The notes below the pieces were generated by a model. It was not told the DNA's origin. It searched no databases and saw nothing but the letters and a program-made list of their open reading frames with translations. A stretch of DNA of 64,000 bases. Source: Oreocharis arfaki. Taxonomy: Eukaryota > Chordata > Aves > Passeriformes > Paramythiidae. Shown here piece by piece: positions 49,536 to 64,000 of this stretch. Location: positions 1,817,680 through 1,881,679 of the forward strand of contig VZRR01012752.1 of assembly GCA_013398015.1 (NCBI GenBank), read 5' to 3'. Made by a program: the position numbers and the translations under genes. Positions within the stretch are counted from its first letter, which is position 1; every line of letters begins with the position of its first letter.

Positions 49536-52316
49536 TACACTTCATGAAGCATGGAGATCCAAGCATGCATACAAGAGCTGACTAACAGACTGCAGTTAAA
49601 TATAAACTTCATTGTGACAGAAATTTTTTGAGAGAATATTATTTCCCAGTAGTAGTAATATTGAATGTTTCCTACAGGAAGAAGTCACTATCATCTAAAA
49701 TTAACACTTCTCTTTTTAGGCCTTCAAGGTAGAATTTAACATCTGTTTTTACTTCTCTAAAACAAGTGTATCAATCATAGATATAGTTTTAATTTCCAAC
49801 ACTCTTTCTTAATGACTGTAAATATAATATAATTAAAGTATCCATACATCAAACATCAAATATGATTTAATACTAGAGTAGCTGTAAAGTACTTTTTTAT
49901 CTACCAAGGTCATATCTTGATGGCTGCAGAAGCTCAGATAAATCAGGTGTTAAGCAGGCACATCTCCAAGGAATCTGATAATTCTCTCATTTGCAATCCT
50001 CAGCATATCTTATTATTTACTGCCAAGGAAATGACTGATTAATTTTGTCATCTTTGCTCCGTGATTTTTGCTCAGCTGAAACTGGCTGCCCTCTTCTGCA
50101 GTGCCTGATCAGACCTATTTAAGTTGATGCCTTTGATCGTAGACACTGAGGAGCTTGCTGACTTAGGCTTTGACTAAACATTCCTCCATTGCAATACTTA
50201 TGCACAGAATCCTAAATTATAATGGACAGTCAATGTAAATAACCAAAACTTGTAAGATGTTCCCACTATTTTACCGACGCTCAAAACAATTTTACTTGTG
50301 CTAGGGATATCAGTCAAGATGAAAAATTGAAACAAAAACCTAACAAATCTTGCTTTGATGAATACTTTATATCTCACAAAGTATCCGAGGTCAGGAAATA
50401 AAAATCCCTTTGAAAACTATGCAGTCTGATTTTTTTTAAAATGCTTTAAATTCTTTCTATAGTGTGATGTCATGCTCAGTTTTGGAAAGTAGAGGCATTT
50501 TAAGATCAAACTGTTCCAAACAAAATTATCAAAACAAAGCCAATAAAAAAAACCAACTACAATGAAAGTTAAGCCCTTTGGGAAAAAAAAAAATCTGCCT
50601 CTAGCTCTTTATTAATCACATTCCAACACCAGAGGCTAGAAGTACATCAAACTGCACCAAATCCTTTTCACATGACAACCTCATAAATTATTCAACTCAT
50701 TAGTAACACCAAGAGGCATAAAAATAACATCAGTGTTAAGGATGTTTTCTTACAGAGAAAGGTCATCTAAAAGTTTTAGTATTAAAATCCAAAGGCTTAA
50801 GCCTCTGAAAAGTAAATACATCTCGATAGAATCCATGAATACTTTAATACATACTGGTTTAAAATTCCATGTTAATTTTAATACATATATGAAAAGCCAG
50901 AATTTTTTTTTAATTCTGAAAACTTCAGTCTATCGTTAATTTTTATGTAACCACTAAGTTTGGTGTGCATCATCTGTGTACACACCTGAGTTTTAATTTT
51001 GTTGAATTCACTAACAGGTGTTACATACATATAAAGTCCACGGTTTTGGTGATTATTTGCCTTTCAAAAGCAACACAGCAATTAGCATAGTTTTGTACCT
51101 GACTCTCATAATAACTTGATGTTTTGGAAGAATGTGGAGAAAATAACCCATTGTCAAATATGAAACACCCTATACAATGGGGGAAATGGCTTCCTTAACC
51201 CAGTTTAAGGACAGTTTATGACTTGAAGTCTTGCACATGATAGCCTTCACCTCTAAGTAAGGATTAAGTTACACTTGCTAGTATAGCTGCACGCAGAGAT
51301 ATTAATTCATATGTCTAACCTTGTTTGGATCCCAGCTATTTGCCTCAACAACTGCAAAGTTGGTGAAAAGCGTAGGTCATACAGAGTTAGCTTTATATCT
51401 ATCATATTCAGAACTTTTGGCAACATCAGCCTTTGGCTAAACATCAGATGAAAGGTTCAACTTGCTTTGTGAACGATTACTTCAATTTTTTACTCCTAAA
51501 TGCTAAAGAATTGTTGTATTTTCTTTTCAGCATCACAGATAAAAAAAAAAAGAACAGAACACCATCACAATATTCTTTAAAAAACTTCTGTCTTTGATAT
51601 GCTAGAGAGGTATCCCAGCTTAATCCTGAGAAATAAATTTGCTTTAGATTTTTGGAGTATTCAGGTTCAGTCTGCTGTACAGAAGCCACAAACATACAAA
51701 CCTTTTACATGTTATAAAGGAATTTGTAAGCATGTTCTTCATTCCTCTTTTATACTGCAGCTACCTCTCTGTGAAAATCAAACATCATCTAATTCTTCAG
51801 TTTCTAAGACTGAAGCTTCTATGTGTTCAGTTTACTATTCAAATCACAAGTTATCCTTAAAAACTGTTATCAACTTGTTATGCATTTCATGATTCACAGA
51901 AAAATACTTTTGACTGAAATTATGCATGCTAGGATAAAATTTCTGATATTTTTTAATTCCTCATTCACAAAATATCTCCATTGGAACTATTACGACACAT
52001 CAGTTTGATGACCTATTTCATTCAGTCACTCCAGAGAGACAAGTTCAGTTGCTTTTACCAGTGTCTCAAAATTAGCATCTGGGAATGCTAGAGAAGTATA
52101 ATGTGAATCCCTTGGGGATCAGGGAATTTAACAGCTCACAAGCTCAAGTCTTCTGGTTCACTAAAGTGTAAGAATTGAAAGAATTCCTATTCGAAGAATA
52201 TGTTGTCCTAGGAATTCTCAGCACTGTCCTTGAAAGAGAAGGCACATGATTCTCAGGCATTCATGGACATCAAGAAAGCATCGTGAGCTATATTTTTAAG
52301 CTGAGTTAATACTGAC

Positions 52317-52441
52317 CATATTCCACAGCGGATTTTAGGAGAGCATCAGCATGAGTAGACCCAAAAGCATTGCGAACAAATCGCCTCCGTCGGCGCAAAT
52401 CATCTTCCCAGTAATCCAAGCGCCAGAAGTCATGCAGTTGG
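52317..52441 (-). CDS. NBEA: NBEA internal coding exon (WRLDYWEDDLRRRRRF block)
   Basis: A 125-base exon on the minus strand encoding QLHDFWRLDYWEDDLRRRRR, then FVRNAFGSTHADALLKSAVE and Y, plus split codons at both ends. The basic, aromatic block is a highly conserved part of the domain region between the N-terminal armadillo/ConA-like parts of neurobeachin and its PH-BEACH unit. The acceptor is ATTTTCCAG. The donor reads ATG|GTCAGT, with C at +3 instead of the usual purine, so it looks weak. The last base joins the next exon (33049-33192) to make Gly. The remaining upstream exons lie beyond 64000 or were not recognised. Confidence 0.95.
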
Positions 52442-55400
52442 CTGGAAAATAAAGAACACACACATCAGCACCTACCACAGCTTGAACTGTATTTACATAC
52501 ATTATAGCATAATTTCACTGCTGCTTTCTCATTTCAGGAATACAATCTTGTAAAAACATGTATTACTAAAACTTACAAAATTCTAGCGTTTCTTTACATG
52601 CATTTATGTATTATAAACCCCAGCACTGCCTGTCTCAAAATGTTCTGCCTGCTGCTAAAAACATTAATCACACTGAACCCATTAACAAAAGCAGCATCAA
52701 ATTACAAGTATTAATGGCACAGCTTGCTTTCTTTTACAGTGTTTTTAACAAGGCTTGTAAATCATAGAATGGACCTCAGTGCAAATAGTTTGCAATTTAA
52801 TGACTATGGTCCCTTAGCAGACTGAACTTAAAAGTATAAAATATTGCCCACTTGAATTTTGCGGAACTATGATTAAACTAATGTGCTGAAATATTCATTG
52901 AAATAATTCCCCACTGCCCCTAGCAACCTGAGAAAATTGCAATTTTATTCATTATTAATAACACTGAATTAGAGCAGCAAAAAAGTTCCACCATGTGGTA
53001 ATTGTCTTGGTAAATTATTATTCCAGCACTAACAGAGTACTAGGATGATTTTATAGCTCCCAGCTAATACAAGCCATTAACAACCATGGCCATCTCTGTG
53101 TTACATTGCCTTTTCACATTCAAAAGAATATTAAACTCCCGTAGAATGATATAAGCCATTGTTAATCTACGTTAAAGCCAAAAAGTACACATATATAATC
53201 ATCTGGTATTCAACTTTGGTTCTAGAGAACTGCCCAGCTCCATTTTTAGACGGCTTCTTGACCTTATCAGCACAAACCACCTACATCTTTTCTATAAGAT
53301 ATCGGGCAAAGCTGCATTCGAATCCAACATTTTAAAAGCTTTTTGGATCACTAGGAAGAACCCAAAATGTTTGTGGATGCATCCTTGTCATCAAACTCAT
53401 AACTGGACACACTATACACTTAAAATTATTCTGCAGGCCATGACCTTGCAGACCCTAACTAGGGAACCACTGCTTTAAACCAGTCATTTTCAATCTATCT
53501 GTAATCCCCGGAGGTGTTTGACCAAAACGGGGGGAAAAAAAAAAAAAGTTTACAACTCATTTGTATGGGCTACATTTTTGCTGTATTTTTCTAGTTATTG
53601 CTTCAGACACTGTTTTCTATATTGCCTTCATTTTGAGAAGCTATGTGCTGGTAGCCATTTCCAGAGGAAAAGTAGAAATATGCTAGTGTAGAACAGACCC
53701 TTTAGTTCTTTACAGTCCACTTAAGCACTTTTTTTGATGCTTTCATTACTTATTGTCCAAATTTACTAACTGCTGTCATGAGACCTGGATCAGCTCTGGA
53801 GGGCAGAGCACCAAGCGGAGTGGATCTAGCATCCTACCTTCTAGCCACTAACAAATTTTCAGAAGCAGCACACCATAAATTTTAGTCAACATTAGTGTTT
53901 TTTGTATTCTGAATGGCATTTTCAGTATATGCTTCTTAAGTCTGTGTGATGGTCCTACTTTTATTGCTGCCTTGCAGAACAGGCATTTTACTTATTTACA
54001 AGCAGTGAGGAGGCAACTTCAGCGGTTTTTTGAAAGGCGAGAAACCTTCCCTTTTTAATTCCATTGAAGAGTAAGTCATGATAGGACGTAAGTAAAAATA
54101 CGAATGAAACCCTTTCAAAAAAACAGAGTTCTCTGAAATGACATGCATTGACAGAATCTAAAAAAAGACTCTTAGATTGATAAGAATGGTTTAACTATGT
54201 AAGTAAAAAAAACTTCATGAAATTAAGAAATATGCAGAGACTTAAAAACTACATTTTTGTTCTGTGTTTAATCTGGTAATTCATTACTTTGACTAATCAG
54301 TCTGAAGAATACTGTATATTCTCAGTCTAAAGTAAACCAGATTTTAAAGCCACTATTTAATGAAGTGTTAAGTATGGAAGTGATGAAATTGTCAGAGGAT
54401 TAAGTCTATTTTGCAGATCCAAAAAACCATTACGAGTTCACCAGGGACTGAAGCTTGAAATATGTAACAATGGCACAAAATTAAAATTTTGAGAAAAAAG
54501 AACAGAAACGTCATTTCTAATCACAAATTATACGACTTTTAAAAACAGAACTGAAGTTTCTTCCTACAAGTTTCTACAGAAGTCTATCCCACAATGTTAC
54601 TATATACTTCCAGGTACTGGAAGATGGTATCTCAACCCTAAAGAAAAGGTTTCTTAACTAGTTGATCTAAGATTTATTTTTGACTCTTTGAGCAACATCA
54701 TTAACAAAAAGACTAGATACTTTTTCTACCCTGTTGTTCGAAAGAAAGCAGAGACTTCAAAAGATGATGGCTATACTTTCAGAAAGTTTTGAATGATTGA
54801 GTTTCATCATTTGAATAACAGGCAAAACAAACCTGTGTGATTTTCCTAAAATGTTATATTATTACATTTCTAGATTAGATTAAAAATATTAGTAAGTAGA
54901 AGACTGCAGCACCAGTTCCAGCCTAAAACTAAGAATTTAACCTGCTTTAGAAGTCCAGCACGATGGACTGAATCAGTGTTAAATTGTCTAGCCCATAGAT
55001 TAAAGTACTTTAGAATTACTTATATCCTAATCTTGTGGATTTTACTCAGGCTTTAAGATTTTTCAGGTAGGAATTTAGGTAGCTGTTAGGTAGTTCTAAA
55101 TGATGGCTGTAAATTAAGCAGAACTATATTTTCTAATGCTGTACTAGGCTTGAGTCAGTCCTAGAAGAGAGCATGTCTGCAAATTGCCCGTATCTCTTTC
55201 TGCTACAATGCATTTTTCCCAGAAGTGACTTGACTAAATCAAGTAATTTTAGTAATTTATTTCTGTGACAAGTACGATATTTCAATAAGCTTTACTTTTC
55301 TTAATAATGTATATTATTAATAATCCTTATTTCCACAGCCAACTAGATTACATGTAATTTCTCATTCCTCCATATCTTATACCAGTCAAGTGACATTTTG

Positions 55401-58400
55401 AATCAGGCTTGTTTGAATGAAGAAGTGCATATTAAGCACAATGTAATGAATTTTTTTTAAGAACTAAAAGTTTATAGCATCGTTTATGAGCTACTTCCAA
55501 AGACTTTTAAGAAAAGAGAAATAGATCACTTCAACTGAACAGTTATTTAAAATGCACCCTAAAACACACGACCCAAAGAAGTCTGCATGATGAGTTTAAC
55601 TGTCAAAGATAATTTCCTTACAAACTACAGTATAATCCAATATAAACCTTTCTCATCATAACGAGAACTGGCATGAAACTAGTAATACTACAAGGCTACT
55701 AACAATGAAAGTATTTATTTAGAAAGGTGTGCTTGCTGTAAATCAGTCCCAAATTTCAGATGTGCAGTATTTCGTACAGTTAATACAGACAAAGTACGTA
55801 CAGGTTTTAATAGAACAAGACCTATTGTACTACATATTGCAAGATTAAAAATTTTGTTTCACTGCCACTGTCATCACTGGTGCCCACTTGATGGCTCGGT
55901 ATGTACGCTCTCCTACTTCAAATAATTTTTTTTTTGGCCAGCATGGGATGGCAAGGCAAAGTGGTATTATGCTGACCTGGGGAGCCGAGGTGGACTTTGA
56001 TAAGTTGGAGCAAACAGCTTTGTAGTATCTCAAGTGCAGGTTGCTCTAAAACTCAGATATGCCCAGAATTCTGCATAATAGTCTTTACTGCCATTCCACA
56101 CACACCTTCCATGTACATGGAGACAAAGATTATGGAGACAGACTGAAGTGTTTCCAGTAGCTCATTTACCCTCTTGGAGGAGAAACTGTGGTGTGCTCTG
56201 CCACCAAAACAATTAAGAGGAATGTCAAGTCAGCCTGCACTGCAAAGTCCTCCCTGCCTTTTCACACCTCCATAGCTTGAACATTTAAACAGCAGCTTTC
56301 GGAAGGATTTTCTGTTGACTCCTACAGCCATAGCTACAACCAAGTGCATGGGAAGGATTTTTTTCTTGGACTTATGAATACTAGCTGTCCTAAACTGTAA
56401 GACTTTGTCCATCCTGTGGGCATTCAGCATCTGTGACAGCAGCTGCATGGCTGTGAAACTCAGTCCCTGTTCATGTACAAAGCGCAGTTTGCTATATGTC
56501 ACCCACAGCTACAGCAACTAGTGGCAAACACACACAGTGGAGAGTAGGAGTACATGTCCATAAAAGATCCTCAGACTGCAGCCCTAAGGATGGGCTGCCA
56601 GATGGAAGAGATTAAGTTTGAATGTATTAATGAAGACGAACAAGCCTGCAGGCATGGGGGAAGGGGAAAAAGTTGTTTTGAGAAAGAGGTGGGTCACAGA
56701 ACTGAAAGGAGCTCAGAGAATTCATAGTCTTTGTAATACTGGGAAAATACTAGAAAATTCAAGGAATTGATGATCTATGACTGCAAGAATTAGTCCTGGT
56801 TGCTTTCATGTGATGTATTTTGAAAAAGAAAACTTATTCTTTTCACAGTGTGGAATTATGACCAAGTCTTGAGGAAAAAAATATGTATATTTGGAAAGTA
56901 TAAAGCATTCCCCTAATGTAATATAAAAACCAGAAAATGAATGACATTAAAAAAAAAAGTAAGTAAAAGAAAACTCGAAACACAAAAAATACAAAAATAC
57001 TTATGCAATATTTGTAACAGTTAAAGCCAAAATATAAACCTATTTTCCAGAAGATCCAAATAGCAGAAGTCTTCTGTAACAACAAAGCAGCAAATAAGGT
57101 TCAGAAGTGGTGTTGCAATAGATACAGTAACTGTAAATAATATTAAAAACTGGAAATATAAACACAGGGAATAAAGATGAGAATCTAAGAAACATCTAAT
57201 GTCATGAAAATTAGAAAAGACGGTAAAAGAAGGGAAGGGTTTCCACTTGGACTTTGAAATAAGGATGAAATAGAGCACAGAGAAACTCAAACTGGCAGCA
57301 AACACCAGTACTGATCATCAGAATAGGAGCAGAGGAGTCACCTTTGAAAAGCAGAAAGAGAACTGCCAACAGTTTCTCTCCTATCATGTTACTAATGGTC
57401 TTGCATTAATAATGAAGGACAAAGCTGAGACAACCGAGAATTTGCTACAAATGAAAGAGAGCAAAAACTATCAGAAGATGACTAATGATTAAAGATCCAC
57501 CAAATTTACGAAGAACTTTCTAAGAACTGTTTTAAAGCGTAACACCATTGTCAGAAAGGAGGGAGTGATTTATGTGGCTTTTATTTTCTTCTTAAGGCAC
57601 TTGGAAAAGGTGTATTTAATACACGCTCTTAATGAAGATTTCCAACTCCTGAAACTTCTGTGTCTTAATTTCAGTGCAAAAACTGAGGACACATCAAAAG
57701 CTGAAAACAGAAATCTCTCAGTTTGAATTAAACTTCAGATAGATGAGATGTTAGAAAGAAGAGTAATGTCAGTAGATGTGAAAGGGATGCTGTGACAATA
57801 GAGATGTTAATTTTAGCTATGGTAGTACTTAAACCACAAACTTCTAAGGCCGTAAAATCCCAGGATTATGGATTTTAGTGTATTACATAGTGTCTGAAGG
57901 AACAAACTCATAATGAATACACAAACAAACAAGGACCAACAATTTACTGATTGCTTATATTTTTTATAAAGCTTAGTTCTTCAGAATGAGTTGCTCACTC
58001 TAGAATGGCTGCTATAGTATTAAATAGCAGTAAACTTCTACCAAGAAGCAGTAGCTGCAGGGAAATAACACTAACTATGCATAAAGCCATAGATAGGGGA
58101 AAAAATAGAGAGAAAAAAGCCACACACCTCTCAAAAATAGCAATGGAAGTGGAAATAACTCAAATGTCTACAAATTAAAACTAAAGATAAGTAGAGATTT
58201 TTAAATTCTTGAATTGATTTAACATAAAGTATAAATTTAAAGTTATGAAAGAGAAGTTTGGCAAATCTATTCAAATACTAATGGGCAATAGTAGGAAACG
58301 ACATGTAGTACAGCTAAATGAAACAATACAATTTCCTAAAGTTATATACTTGGTTCCTTTTAGTCGATCCAATGGCGTTGAACGAACAACTGAAACAACA

Positions 58401-61400
58401 TAAAAAACGGATACATAAATCATCAGTGTTTGACACACCAGGATGACACAGGGCTTGTAAGTAACAAAATATGAGTAACAACTGAATGCAATTGCACCAG
58501 ATTCTAGAGATAATACATTTTAAACTTAGAAACACTAAAATGAAATAAATTTTAGGGTTAGAATTAAGACATAAAAGATCATATTTAAAAAAAAAAAATT
58601 GAAAAGTGATTGGAACAATCCTCTGGTTTAACTCAGATTTCTGGTTTGGAACTTTAATTCTGTTTCAGAATGTGGTTTGCTGCCACTCCAAAAAAAGTCC
58701 ACCCAAAGCCCAAAAAGCCATTTTGCAGTTCTAGATAAAGGAAAAATTGGTCAAAATTCCCTTTTGGAAAATATCTTGAGAGAACATAGAGTGGTTTAGG
58801 ACATTTTCATTTTTAATGCATATTTTGTTATGTTATGCTATCTCAGTAAAATGAGTACTTTTTAAGATTTCACAAGTACTGCCATGATGTCACAGTTCAA
58901 CAAACTCCAAGATGAAACAAATTGGGGGTCGTCTCTGTCTTTCTTACCTGACTGCAAAAAAGAGGCAGACAGAATGGCTTAGACTAGAAGCATAACTACA
59001 GGTGGCTAAAAATAAGTAAAATATATTCCATTCTAAGTGTGCAGCTTTTCTTATTCAAAGTGTAGAAATATCTCAAGGTTTCATTGACACAAAACTTGAC
59101 CTAGCAAATGATCATTGAATTTCAAGCAAAAGAAATTGTTTTATGTTTTGACTAGTATGTTTGTTATAATTTCACATCTGAAATAGGCACTGTGACATTA
59201 ACATACACTCCTGCTGCTAGGAAATACAATATGAAAATAAAAACACTTGAAGACTTTAATTAACTGAGAAGAATAAAAAAGAAAAAAATCAGGTATTTTC
59301 ATAGGAACTTCTACCATCATAATTTTTTTACCAGAAGATTTGTCCAAGATAATGCTTCCTGATTTAAATGGGTTTTAAATGAAATTTCCGCTTAACTATT
59401 CTACTGCTCTGAGTGTAATGAATACAGACAAATTCTTTCGGTTGTTTTTTCTACCTTTTCTGGAGAGAAACTGAAAAAACCCCTAAAACACAACAATCTC
59501 TTTTCCCGTTGAATTCTAAATGACAACAATACTACTGCATTAAGAAACTCCAGTAAACAAAGCTGGAGGTTGTTTTTAACGTCGTCCCCATACAGCCTAT
59601 ATCAGCACAACATTCCGAGATTTTGCAAATGCACTGATAAAGCAGTGACTTTTTCCAAGTAAAGTAAGTTACTTTCTATTTCAAGATTTTATGTATCATA
59701 TTAAACATATATCTAGGGACAGCAGGGTCCTAGCTTATAAAAAAAAATTCTGAGCCTTTATGACTTGTCTGCAATTCTAGAAGAGTTACACAGTAGCTAA
59801 AATTTTGTTCAGTTAGGATTAGTGTACTTGGATAAATGAAAAACAATCCCCAGATTTCCAAGTGGGCATCCAAAGTATAAAAGCTTGCTGAAGCTCTTGG
59901 AAACTTCAGTGCCTCATTGGCTTACTTAAAGGTCAAACACTAAAAGCTCGGACTTGTAAGTAGGGATAACATATGCGACTGCTGATGAGGATGCTGTCCC
60001 AGCTGTCTGCTCCATTCCAGATGCACAGATTAAGGTGTCTGAATCTCTTGTGAAGGAACTACTGAAGAACCTACTGAGCATACAAATTACAGCCCAGTTT
60101 CAAGACAAACCAGCAATGACTTGTCAAAAAATCTAGAGCTGCACTTTTAACAGAAACAGCGTGGTTGAGATAGACAGCTAGGACTTGTTATTTCATTAGT
60201 TACTGCTGTTTGTAAGTCACGGCTCAAAGGTTATGGAATCCAGGAATAGAAATTTAGTCTCTCAAAGTCTTTAATAAGAAAAAAAGAGAAAATGTTTTAT
60301 CTAAATATTTCAGAAGTGTTATTCTAAAATGAAGAGACACTCCTTTATTTTTTTTTAACATATACTATTTCTTAAAAACCCATAATGAATTACCGTTCCA
60401 AACCTTTATAAATTATTCAAGCTGCAACTGTTTAAAGACAGCTAACTTATTAACCTGGCATTGAGATGAAATAATTAGCTTCCTTGAGGCCTAACAACAA
60501 ACAGCAACAGTAATCAAAATCTAATAAATAAATAATAAAGTTTTACCTAGGCAATTGTTTTAATTTCCATCATGCAGAGTTGTTTATTAGAATGCAAGTC
60601 TAATAATACACTATTTTAAAAGAGTGATTATTTTTCCAAAATGCCATTTCAAGCTTGGTAATTGGAAGTATTTGAATTCAAAATTTATAGAAGCCTGAAG
60701 TTTTAAATCTCCTGCAAGTGTTTCGGTACAGATTTATTTTTCTCCTATCATCCAGAAGCACAGCATAAGTTAAGAAAAAGCACACATTTTGCTTTAACCT
60801 AGTGTTGTTCTTAAGAACTGAAACAAAGACATGACGGCCCAGTTAGTGGATATGCCTTGTCTAGTCTATAAACAGTTATTCCTATCCCCAAATATAGCTT
60901 GTATTGATGAAATAAACATTTGCCAAGGGGCATGGCTATGAATGCTATAGAATTTTTAATAGAGACCATGTTTACAGTACTAGCAAATAAATACTGAAGT
61001 AATCTTAACTTTGATCTTTTTTCTTCATGGGAATTTTTGTGATAGCTAAAAAGCCAGCTTGGCAAGTAAATCAAAACTTTTCTATTTATACGTTATTTTT
61101 GACAGTCAAGAGGTTCGTCAGAAGTATAGAAACAGTCTTCTATAAAACATCCCAAAATATATCAGCATGACCTAATGATTTATTTTGGGCTCTGAAATAT
61201 ATTGTATGAGAAGAAGCAGACGTGACATTGGAAAAAAAAAAAAGATGACACCAAATTATAACTTACTTGTTTTCTGTCTTGAAATAAAATAGCTATTTTT
61301 ATGGGTTCTGAAAAACAAGGAGGATATACTCTAAAGAATTTTTGCATACAAAGTATTTGGCAATCTATTACTCTGGGTATACTTTTTAAAGTTTTCCTTC

Positions 61401-64000
61401 CTTTTAACTACTTAATCTGCTACACAATTCTGTGTGACAATCATAAGATATAGATACTTTTTCCCTTGTCTGTAGCACAAATCTATTACAGGACCACGTG
61501 TATCTTCTGTACTTTTTATGCACATTCACAGTTTAGTTGCTATTGTATAGTAAGTCTGACTCCCTACAGGGTTATGTTCTACAAATATATTACAGAATGT
61601 GTATTTGGCTATATCTGGGTATATGTTCTTAAATGAATATTACAGTTGAAAAAAAAAAAAAGAACATCAGCAGGAGCCATTTAATAAATTTATACAAGAC
61701 TCCCCCACTTTTCTGTGTAGAATCACCACGAGGAATTACAATCCTCAAACTTGCTAATTAAGTGGATTTTATCCTTCATGTTCATTGCAGATTGTTGGTT
61801 TGGGGTTTTTTTTTTGAGACCTTATTACCATAGTTTGTATGGAAGTGGAAAATAAGAAAGGAGTTCAGACCCATCTATTATTACACCAGAAAGGCATGCT
61901 TGCTGACTGATTCAGCACTGAATTAGACAATTGATGGGGGAAGGAACCATATACCCAGGAACAGAAGGATGTGCTGCTCTCCCTTCAGAGCATGGGTAGC
62001 CAAATTTCCTGATCCAGAAAAGCAAAAATCAAAAACTTCACACAACTGTGAAATGCAAACTATGAGTTGAGAAATGACAAAATTCTAAGAGTACTTCAAA
62101 AGCGGGACAAAGTGGGACAAAATGGAGCTGGACTCAGTCTGTACCTGGGTTTGAAGATAATTTGGTGACGGCATTTTTTGGTTTACTTTCTCTGAGCTGT
62201 GACTCTGGATGATTCAGAATATTTTGTGCCAAAGCTCCAGTGACACATGTCCTGGGAAAGAGTTGATCTTGAAGTGCTGAAAAGTCACATACGGCTTAAG
62301 AGCTGTGGCACAGGTCATTTCACCCTCAGAGATTCTCCAAATTCTAATGACCAAATTGGGCAAAAATATAGTTTGCTCTCTTCGTTCTTCACCAGTTTCA
62401 TTATTTTGTAACCTCTCAATTCATTTAGCTGCTCCAGATCTCCCCTGTGCAGCTCAATACATCTTCACGAATGTTTGAAGATACTGTGAAGCTGATGATC
62501 ACCTTATCTTTGAAAACTGCTTTTCCTACAGGGACCAAATTGCCTGTGACCTCATAGAATTTGTTTTCCGTTCTTACAGTCTAGGAGACACAGTTCAATT
62601 GCTGGGAAGTTAATACTAGCAATTAACAGTTTTAATTTACTGGAAGATTAAGGTTGTCAAATTATGCCAAATGATAGCTGAGTTGAGTTTCTTTTATCTA
62701 ACTTAAGACGTCAACATTATTGACACTTAACTAATCACCCCAGGCCCATTCTGAAGGCAATGGAGAGTTTCACCTTGGGAAAAGTTAGGTGATAGGATAG
62801 GAATCCTAGTGCTCTTGTATCAAGTAACCAAGGTCTCAACACTACAGAAAATAAAAACCTGGGTTTCTCATGAAAAACCTGCCATCTAAGACTTGCGTGA
62901 ATTGTCGAGGGAAGGATCAGGTCAGAGAACTCACATGACTGAGTGAAATCCAAGAGGCAGGATTCAGAAAATGTAGAATAATAGGCTATATGGGTCCTGC
63001 TAAATGAGAGAAATGGAGAATGTGGTCGACTGACTTGTCCCAGTCTTATATTACTACAAGTAAAAGTAACAGAGAAGTATCTTTTCATCACCTGATTGAC
63101 CTGATAAAGGAAATCCTGAAACATAAAATAGGCAACAGCTACAGAAAGCATCTTCTCTGCATAAATGAATAAAAAAAAATAAAATTCAAAATTCCATTTT
63201 TAAAGATTGGGCTTATGATTTTATTGCTATAAAACAGAAATGGAGAATCAGAGGGTCAGCTTTCAAAATCCTCAGATTCAGACCGCAAATGCCTTATTTG
63301 AACGGATATCAGATAATGAACATAAATAATAGAAATTCAGGAAAAAAAAGCTATATAAATTCAAGCAATCAAAAAAATCCCTGACACTCTCAAAAATCAG
63401 ACTATATTATTAATGCAATTGAGGAAGTCTAACAGTTAAACACTTAAAACCAGAATACTATTTATTATGTATAATTCAAAATAAAATATCAAGACTATTA
63501 TTTTGGAGAGTCTGAATCTGTGGTGTAATATATAAATATTTTTATGGAAGAAACACGATTTTTTAGGCCCAATTATAGAAAGAAGTATGAGTCTGTTAAG
63601 CTTATACCTATATGAAATCCCATTAAAGTCAACAACGTATTTGAAATGGGATATGTTTCAGGACCTATTCTAAGGGCTTAATTCCACCAAAATCTGAAAA
63701 AATGTTTTATGCTGACGGTAGAATATCGATGCATTTTTTATAGCACAGATTGAAAAATGATCGGCAAAGATACATAGAAATTGCTGTTTATTACATTAAA
63801 ATAGGACTTTAGTTGAGATTATTTTGTTAACTTTTTTCCTCCTCTTTCTTTAAGAAGCAAACCACCAAAAACAAAAGACAAACAATGAAAAGCTTCCAAG
63901 ATGCCTAGTAAGAAATTGATTGAATTGACACCAGTGCGAAGAGCTGCTAAATCACTCTGAAAGACTGTTAATCTTTTTAACAGAAAATAAATGTAGAGTT
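52442..64000 (-). other. NBEA intron upstream of exon 52317: no gene recognised
   Basis: AT-rich intronic sequence to the right edge. No neurobeachin exon, RNA gene or clear repeat family was recognised. The longest open frames (for example minus strand 62735-63151 and 56230-56502) show no recognisable protein. Short A tracts are scattered through it. An unrecognised degenerate repeat near 55840-56520 cannot be excluded. Confidence 0.6.

Larger units (their letters stand above)
33193..52316 (-). other. NBEA intron between exons 52317 and 33192
   Basis: A 19.1-kb intron, AT-rich, with no exon recognised inside. It holds a strong G-quadruplex (37559-37574), foldbacks at 37320-37379 and 44588-44658, two CR1 fragments (41255-41333, 46190-46585), and a TA/CA microsatellite near 49479-49535. 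Elsewhere I see only unannotatable intronic sequence. Confidence 0.8.

Noticed and set aside
55845..56502. Two nearby minus-strand open frames that look slightly protein-like
   Set aside because: Separated by stops, with no family I recognise. Could be an old repeat; a protein or Dfam search would decide.
62735..63151. 138-codon open frame on the minus strand
   Set aside because: No recognisable domain, no splice sites in the NBEA frame, and ordinary intronic composition.
1..64000. CRISPR arrays, phage, operons, or tRNA/rRNA genes
   Set aside because: No regular spaced repeats, cloverleaf or operon layout; the window is eukaryotic intron and nested gene.

Overview
The window is a piece of vertebrate nuclear genome, most likely avian. 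It has two CR1 LINE remnants, one ending in the octamer-type 3' tail typical of sauropsid CR1. It also has large AT-rich introns, CpG-rich islets, consensus GT-AG splice sites and no bacterial-type gene packing. The species cannot be named from the sequence.

The whole window lies inside one very large gene read on the minus strand, NBEA (neurobeachin). Three consecutive coding exons can be placed to the base: 52317-52441, 33049-33192 and 18210-18346, in transcript order. Their reading frames join without a break into one stretch of neurobeachin that leads into the PH-like domain preceding the BEACH domain. The introns between them are about 19.1 kb and 14.7 kb. The flanking intron parts (1-18209 and 52442-64000) run off both ends.

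Nested inside the intron after the last of these exons, on the opposite (plus) strand, is a complete intronless gene, MAB21L1 (CDS 14416-15495, 359 residues). A CCAAT plus TATA core promoter lies at about 13885-13920, there is one short uORF in the leader, and candidate poly(A) signals lie from 16332 on. Antisense nesting of MAB21L1 in NBEA, mirrored by MAB21L2 in LRBA, is a known vertebrate arrangement and supports both identifications.

Around MAB21L1, from about 10.5 to 22 kb, the sequence changes character. There are several GC/CpG-rich islets (one with a 44-base assembly gap), clusters of homeodomain-type motifs (TAATCC, TAATTA, TGATCAATCA) and forkhead-like words. I read this as the cis-regulatory neighbourhood of a developmental gene. 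The rest is AT-rich intron holding decayed repeats (CR1, MIR-like fragments, hairpin MITE-like elements), microsatellites, and a few strong structure-forming motifs such as an all-1-nt-loop G-quadruplex at 37559-37574.

I found no unknown multi-gene system. The most useful leads are the frame-neutral NBEA exon, the candidate eye/brain enhancer clusters, the CpG island with a strong splice donor upstream of MAB21L1, and the structure-forming motifs.
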